7,985 nucleotides of DNA. It comes from an uncultured bacterium. GTDB taxonomy: Bacteria > Omnitrophota > Gorgyraeia > Gorgyraeales > Gorgyraeaceae. Position numbers and translations under genes: made by a program. This document shows, piece after piece, positions 5,141-7,985 of this stretch (the stretch's first letter is position 1; the number at the start of each line of letters is the position of its first letter). The stretch is taken from assembly GCA_913009675.1 (NCBI GenBank), contig CAJVXD010000046.1:1-7985 (forward strand), in the 5' to 3' direction. The notes under the pieces were generated by a model. The model was given only the letters and a program-made list of their open reading frames with translations. It was not told the origin of the DNA and did not search any database.

Positions 5141-5584
5141 ATGAAAGTCATACTCATAGAGGATGTTCAGAAACTTGGTTCAATGGGTGAAGTGGTTAAC
5201 GTCAAAGACGGATATGCCAGGAATTTTTTGTTCCCTAAAAATCTGGCAAGGGTATCTACGGATTCAAATCTTAGGATTATAGATGATATCAAGAGGAAAA
5301 AGGCGCTGGCACTTGCAAGGGAGAAGAAGGCAGCCGAAGGGCTCAGGGAAAAACTTGCTCTTGCCTCCTGTACAATAGCCGTGGAGGCAGGCGATGACGA
5401 TAGGCTGTTTGGCAGCGTGACTGCTCAGGATATCAGCCTGGCATTCGAGGAAGAAGGGATATCAATAGATAAGCGTAAGATAGTCATCGAGGAGGCTATA
5501 AAAAAACTGGGAGTATACCATGTGTCCGTGAGGCTTCACCCAGAGGTCACAGGCGAGGTCAAGGTGTGGGTAGTGAAAAGATAA
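5141..5584 (+). CDS. rplI: Ribosomal protein L9
   Basis: Large-subunit protein that binds 23S rRNA near the base of the L1 stalk and helps maintain reading-frame fidelity. 147 aa against 149 in E. coli. The N-terminal rRNA-binding domain is nearly textbook: VILIEDVQKLG, GEVVNVKDGYARNFLFPKNLA (16-36). A long charged connecting helix (about 41-75) leads to the C-terminal domain with DDRLFGSVTAQDI (84-98), the IEEAIKKLGVYHVSVRLHPEV segment and the terminal VWVVKR. GGAG at 5131-5134 precedes the ATG. rpsR-rplI-dnaB is a classic conserved order. Confidence 0.97.
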   Translation: MKVILIEDVQKLGSMGEVVNVKDGYARNFLFPKNLARVSTDSNLRIIDDIKRKKALALAREKKAAEGLREKLALASCTIAVEAGDDDRLFGSVTAQDISLAFEEEGISIDKRKIVIEEAIKKLGVYHVSVRLHPEVTGEVKVWVVKR

Positions 5585-5683
5585 AATTCTAAACTCGACA
5601 TCCGAAACAAATTCGCATTTCCAAAATTTAATGTTTAAGATTTTGAATTTGGGATTTAGATATTGTTTCGGATTTTAGATTTT
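5583..5683. repeat. ~100-nt imperfect palindrome spanning the rplI-dnaB gap
   Basis: A perfect 11-bp arm ATCCGAAACAA (5600-5610) pairs with TTGTTTCGGAT (5663-5673). Outside it, after a 6-nt bulge, TCTAAA (5588-5593) pairs with TTTAGA (5674-5679), with further A/T pairing to 5583 and 5683. Inside, pairing continues in register to about 5631/5642, with 12 Watson-Crick pairs and 2 wobbles in 21 positions, including TTTCCAAA against TTTGGGA. It starts at the rplI stop codon and ends 5 nt before the dnaB GGAG. Confidence 0.8.
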
Positions 5684-5688
5684 AAAAT

Positions 5689-5692
5689 GGAG
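5689..5692 (+). promoter_or_regulatory. Ribosome binding site fixing the dnaB start
   Basis: GGAG lies 8 nt before the ATG at 5701. An in-frame TTG at 5695 would be only 2 nt from this site and adds just two residues, so ATG 5701 is preferred. Confidence 0.8.
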
Positions 5693-5700
5693 TTTTGATT

Positions 5701-7056
5701 ATGGATAAAATAGACATGCATCTCGAAAAGATGCCGCCGCAGAATCTTGAAGCAGAGATGGCTGTTCTGGGCTCTATGCTTATAGAAGAACATGCTATAG
5801 CCGATGCCATAGAACTCCTGGACAGAGGGAGTTTTTATGACGAAAAAAATAAAAGGATTTTTGAGTCTATTTTAAGATTATACAGCGAGAATAAGGCAGT
5901 GGATATTGTTACCCTGATAGAGGCGTTAAAGAAAACGCAAGACCTGGATAAGGTGGGGGGGCCTACATATGTGACAGGCCTGACCACGGTAGTCCCGACA
6001 GCCGCCAATATAAAATATTATGCCCGCATTGTAAAAGAAAAGGGCATACTGCGGAATCTTATTTCCACGGCAACGAATATAATCTCTGAAAGTTATGATG
6101 TGGAGGGTGAGGTAGAGAAGATACTGGACAGGGCAGAGCGCATGATATTTGAGATATCCTCAAATAAGGTAGATGAGAATTTTGCCCCTATTAAAGAGGT
6201 GATAAAGAATAGCATAGAGACCATAGATAACCTCTATCAGAAGAAGGCGCATGTGACCGGTATAGCCACCGGGTTCAGCGATCTGGATAATCTTACAGCA
6301 GGGCTGCATCCTTCTGATTTAGTAGTGATAGCAGGACGGCCGTCCATGGGGAAGAGTGCTCTTGTAACCTCTATTGCAGAACATGTCGGCGTGACGGAGA
6401 AGAGGCCGCTTGTTATCTTCAGCCTGGAGATGTCAAAGGAACAATTGGTCCAGAGGATGCTCTGTTCTCATGCGCGGGTAAACGCACACAATGTCAGGAC
6501 AGGTTTTCTCTCTCAGTCAGATTGGCCCCGGCTTACAAATGCCGCAGGCAGATTGTCGGAGGCTCCTATATTCATAGACGATACGGCAGGGCTTTCTGTC
6601 CTGGAACTGAGGGCAAAGGCAAGAAGATTAAAATCCCAGCAAGATATCCAGTTGATAATCGTAGATTATCTCCAGTTGATGCAGGGCCTGGCGGGTGCCG
6701 AGAATAGACAGCAGGAGATATCAGAGATATCGCGTTCTCTAAAGGCCCTTGCAAGAGAACTATCCCTGCCGCTCATAGCAGTGAGTCAGCTTTCAAGGGC
6801 AGTGGAGATGCGCCAGGAACACAGGCCTCAGCTTTCGGATCTCAGGGAATCAGGTGCCATAGAACAGGATGCCGATCTGGTGGGGCTTTTGCTCAGGGAA
6901 GAATATTATAACCCCACGGAAGAAAACAGGGGTATAGCAGAATTGATTATAGCCAAACAGCGTAATGGCCCTGTAGGGACGATCAAGCTGGCCTTTATAA
7001 GAGAATTTGCCAGGTTTGAAAATCTGACATTGGTCGGAGAAGAAACAATAGAATGA
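5701..7056 (+). CDS. dnaB: Replicative DNA helicase DnaB
   Basis: Hexameric, ATP-driven helicase that unwinds DNA 5'-3' at the replication fork and binds primase. 451 aa (E. coli 471), with no intein. The N-terminal domain begins with MPPQNLEAEMAVLGSML (11-27) and includes GGPTYVTGLTTVVPTAANI (86-104). A linker helix leads to the RecA-like domain: TGFSDLDNLTAGL (190-202), Walker A GRPSMGKSA (212-220), FSLEMS (240-245), Walker B LIIVDYLQL (318-326), AVSQLSR (360-366), DLRESGAIEQDAD (380-392) and the KQRNGP loop with the probable arginine finger (419-424). It closes the ribosomal-protein block after rplI, as in many bacteria. The bamA promoter begins 81 bp beyond its stop, after repeat-rich spacer. 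Confidence 0.98.
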   Translation: MDKIDMHLEKMPPQNLEAEMAVLGSMLIEEHAIADAIELLDRGSFYDEKNKRIFESILRLYSENKAVDIVTLIEALKKTQDLDKVGGPTYVTGLTTVVPTAANIKYYARIVKEKGILRNLISTATNIISESYDVEGEVEKILDRAERMIFEISSNKVDENFAPIKEVIKNSIETIDNLYQKKAHVTGIATGFSDLDNLTAGLHPSDLVVIAGRPSMGKSALVTSIAEHVGVTEKRPLVIFSLEMSKEQLVQRMLCSHARVNAHNVRTGFLSQSDWPRLTNAAGRLSEAPIFIDDTAGLSVLELRAKARRLKSQQDIQLIIVDYLQLMQGLAGAENRQQEISEISRSLKALARELSLPLIAVSQLSRAVEMRQEHRPQLSDLRESGAIEQDADLVGLLLREEYYNPTEENRGIAELIIAKQRNGPVGTIKLAFIREFARFENLTLVGEETIE

Positions 7057-7068
7057 AGCAGGGGTTTT

Positions 7069-7134
7069 GGTTCTTAGCTCATCGCTCATGGTTCATAGCT
7101 CATGGGCGTGCCCTATCAAGCCATGAGCTAAACC
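7069..7134. repeat. TAGCTCAT direct repeats and hairpin between dnaB and bamA
   Basis: GGTTCnTAGCTCAT occurs at 7069-7082 and 7090-7103 (13 of 14 identical, 21-nt period), with an extra GCTCAT at 7084-7089. TAGCTCATGG (7096-7105) pairs perfectly with CCATGAGCTA (7121-7130), and GGTT (7090-7093) with AACC (7131-7134) extends it across a CA bulge. The loop holds a competing GGGC-GT-GCCC hairpin (7104-7113). No T-run follows. Confidence 0.8.
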
Positions 7135-7137
7135 TGA

Positions 7138-7166
7138 TTGACATAAATTTATATATATGATATATT
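7138..7166 (+). promoter_or_regulatory. Sigma70-type promoter of bamA
   Basis: A perfect TTGACA -35 box (7138-7143), an exact 17-bp spacer and TATATT as -10 (7161-7166, five of six consensus bases), in an AT-rich setting, point toward the bamA start. Transcription would begin near 7173, leaving a leader of about 14 nt. The whole region is AT-rich, so chance -10 matches are easy (TATAAA at 7170-7175 is another); the full -35 with ideal spacing is the stronger evidence. Confidence 0.65.
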
Positions 7167-7186
7167 TGTTATAAATATTACGCACA

Positions 7187-7929
7187 ATGAAGAAAATATT
7201 GATGTCCAAAATTTTATATAGTTTTTTTATACTGGCATTATATACAGGGTTTATATCCTCTACTCCTGTCCTTGCCCAACAGGAAGCTACTTCGAAAAAA
7301 ATCGTAAAATATGTTGATGTCAGGAACAATAAAACTGTTTCCTCTGCTAAGATATTGTCCAAGTTGAAGACAAAACGGGGGGATATTTTCTTAGAGAAGG
7401 TAGTTAACGAGGATGTCAAAAGGCTCTACCTTATGGGTTTTTTCAGTGACGTCAGCGTGGATATTGAAAAGACCGAAGGCGGGGTGGGTGTGATATTTGT
7501 ACTTAAGGAAAAACCTTCCCTCGGGGCAGTCAGGTTTACCGGCAACAGGGCCTACAGGGAGAAAAAACTCAGTACGCTTATAAAGTCAAAGCTGAACGAG
7601 TTTGCAGATGAGCGAAAACTTAAGAAGGATGCAGATGCCATAGAGGACCTCTATAAAAATAAAGGCTATCCCTGGGTAGATGTTAGTTATAGGATAGACG
7701 TAGATAAGGATACCAATATCGCCACAGCGGTTTTTAATATAAAGGAAGGCCCAAGGGCCGTTGTAAGAAGGATAACTATAATAGGAAACACTGCCTTTAG
7801 CGACAGGCGTCTCAGAAAGGTCATGAAAAGCAGGACAGCAGGATTTTTTAGGTCCGGTGTTTACAAGAAGGATCTCCTGGATGACGACATGGACCGGCTA
7901 AAGTATTTTTATAAGAGGGCGGGTTTCCT
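7187..7929 (+). CDS. bamA: BamA/Omp85 outer-membrane assembly factor, 3'-truncated
   Basis: Central component of the machine that folds beta-barrel proteins into the outer membrane. Only the N-terminal ~248 residues are present of a protein normally 750-850 aa. Residues 1-30 form a signal peptide (MKKILMSK, hydrophobic stretch to ~25, cleavage probably after PVLA). Two full POTRA domains follow (about 39-110 and 111-190) and part of a third. Their hallmarks are the LYLMGFFSDV turn (80-89), VRFTGNRAYREKKL (115-128), LYKNKGYPWVDV (155-166) and ITIIGNTAFSDRRLRKVM (196-213). The beta-barrel is missing because the contig ends in adapter; the apparent terminal DRKSVV and TAG stop (7931-7951) are adapter. 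There is no Shine-Dalgarno before the ATG, and an alternative ATG lies at 7202. The homologue TamA is less likely given the POTRA match. Confidence 0.92.
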
Positions 7930-7985
7930 AGATCGGAAGAGCGTCGTGTAGGGAAAGAGTGTAGATCTCGGTGGTCGCCGTATCA
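7930..7985 (-). other. Illumina universal (P5/Read 1) adapter, right end
   Basis: The last 56 bases are the exact reverse complement of the same universal adapter as at the left end, from AGATCGGAAGAGCG to the window end, lacking only the final two bases. It truncates bamA and creates a false in-frame stop at 7949-7951. Genomic sequence ends at 7929, with a one-base ambiguity at 7930. Confidence 0.99.

Noticed and set aside
7093..7419. Reverse-strand open frame over the dnaB-bamA gap and the bamA start
   Set aside because: It covers the palindrome, the promoter and the BamA signal-peptide region, and has no recognisable domain or ribosome site.

Overview
The window is a short metagenome-style contig. 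About 7.84 kb of genuine bacterial DNA (89-7929) sits between two untrimmed copies of the Illumina universal adapter (31-88 forward, 7930-7985 reverse complement). Positions 1-30 are T-rich read-through noise. Both terminal genes are therefore cut by library artefacts, and the first ~19 and last ~6 residues of the naive end reading frames are adapter translations, not biology.

All ten genes lie on the + strand: glmU (5'-truncated), prs, rplY/ctc, pth, rpsF, ssb, rpsR, rplI, dnaB, bamA (3'-truncated). Every one is a recognisable housekeeping gene. The first part makes UDP-GlcNAc and PRPP. The middle serves translation (L25, peptidyl-tRNA hydrolase, S6, S18, L9) with single-stranded DNA-binding protein inserted between S6 and S18. 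The end holds the replicative helicase DnaB and then the outer-membrane assembly factor BamA. BamA with a signal peptide implies a diderm (Gram-negative-type) bacterium. Heavy use of AGG/AGA for Arg and ATA for Ile, this gene order, and hairpin-rich AT-leaning spacers are reminiscent of uncultured lineages such as Omnitrophota. That placement is inference of moderate confidence.

No gap exceeds 145 bp, so there is no long non-coding stretch, and I see no tRNA, rRNA, CRISPR, insertion sequence or cryptic accessory gene. The unusual content is in the spacers: nearly every one carries a long inverted repeat and none ends in a terminator-like T-run. The strongest are a 20-bp stem just after ssb, a ~100-nt imperfect palindrome filling the rplI-dnaB gap, and a 20-position stem between glmU and prs. 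Three hairpins with ACTTAC...GTAAGT arms, in the prs-rplY and ssb-rpsR gaps, form a dispersed family. Two of them share flanks that run straight into the Shine-Dalgarno sequence of a ribosomal protein gene, and two share a flank that includes the upstream gene's stop codon.

Functionally the block looks like a growth-linked operon or run of operons read in one direction. A good sigma70-type promoter (TTGACA-17 bp-TATATT) just upstream of bamA suggests that bamA starts a new transcription unit with a very short, SD-less leader. No new biological system is evident in the coding content. The spacer hairpin families are the only candidates for something undescribed.
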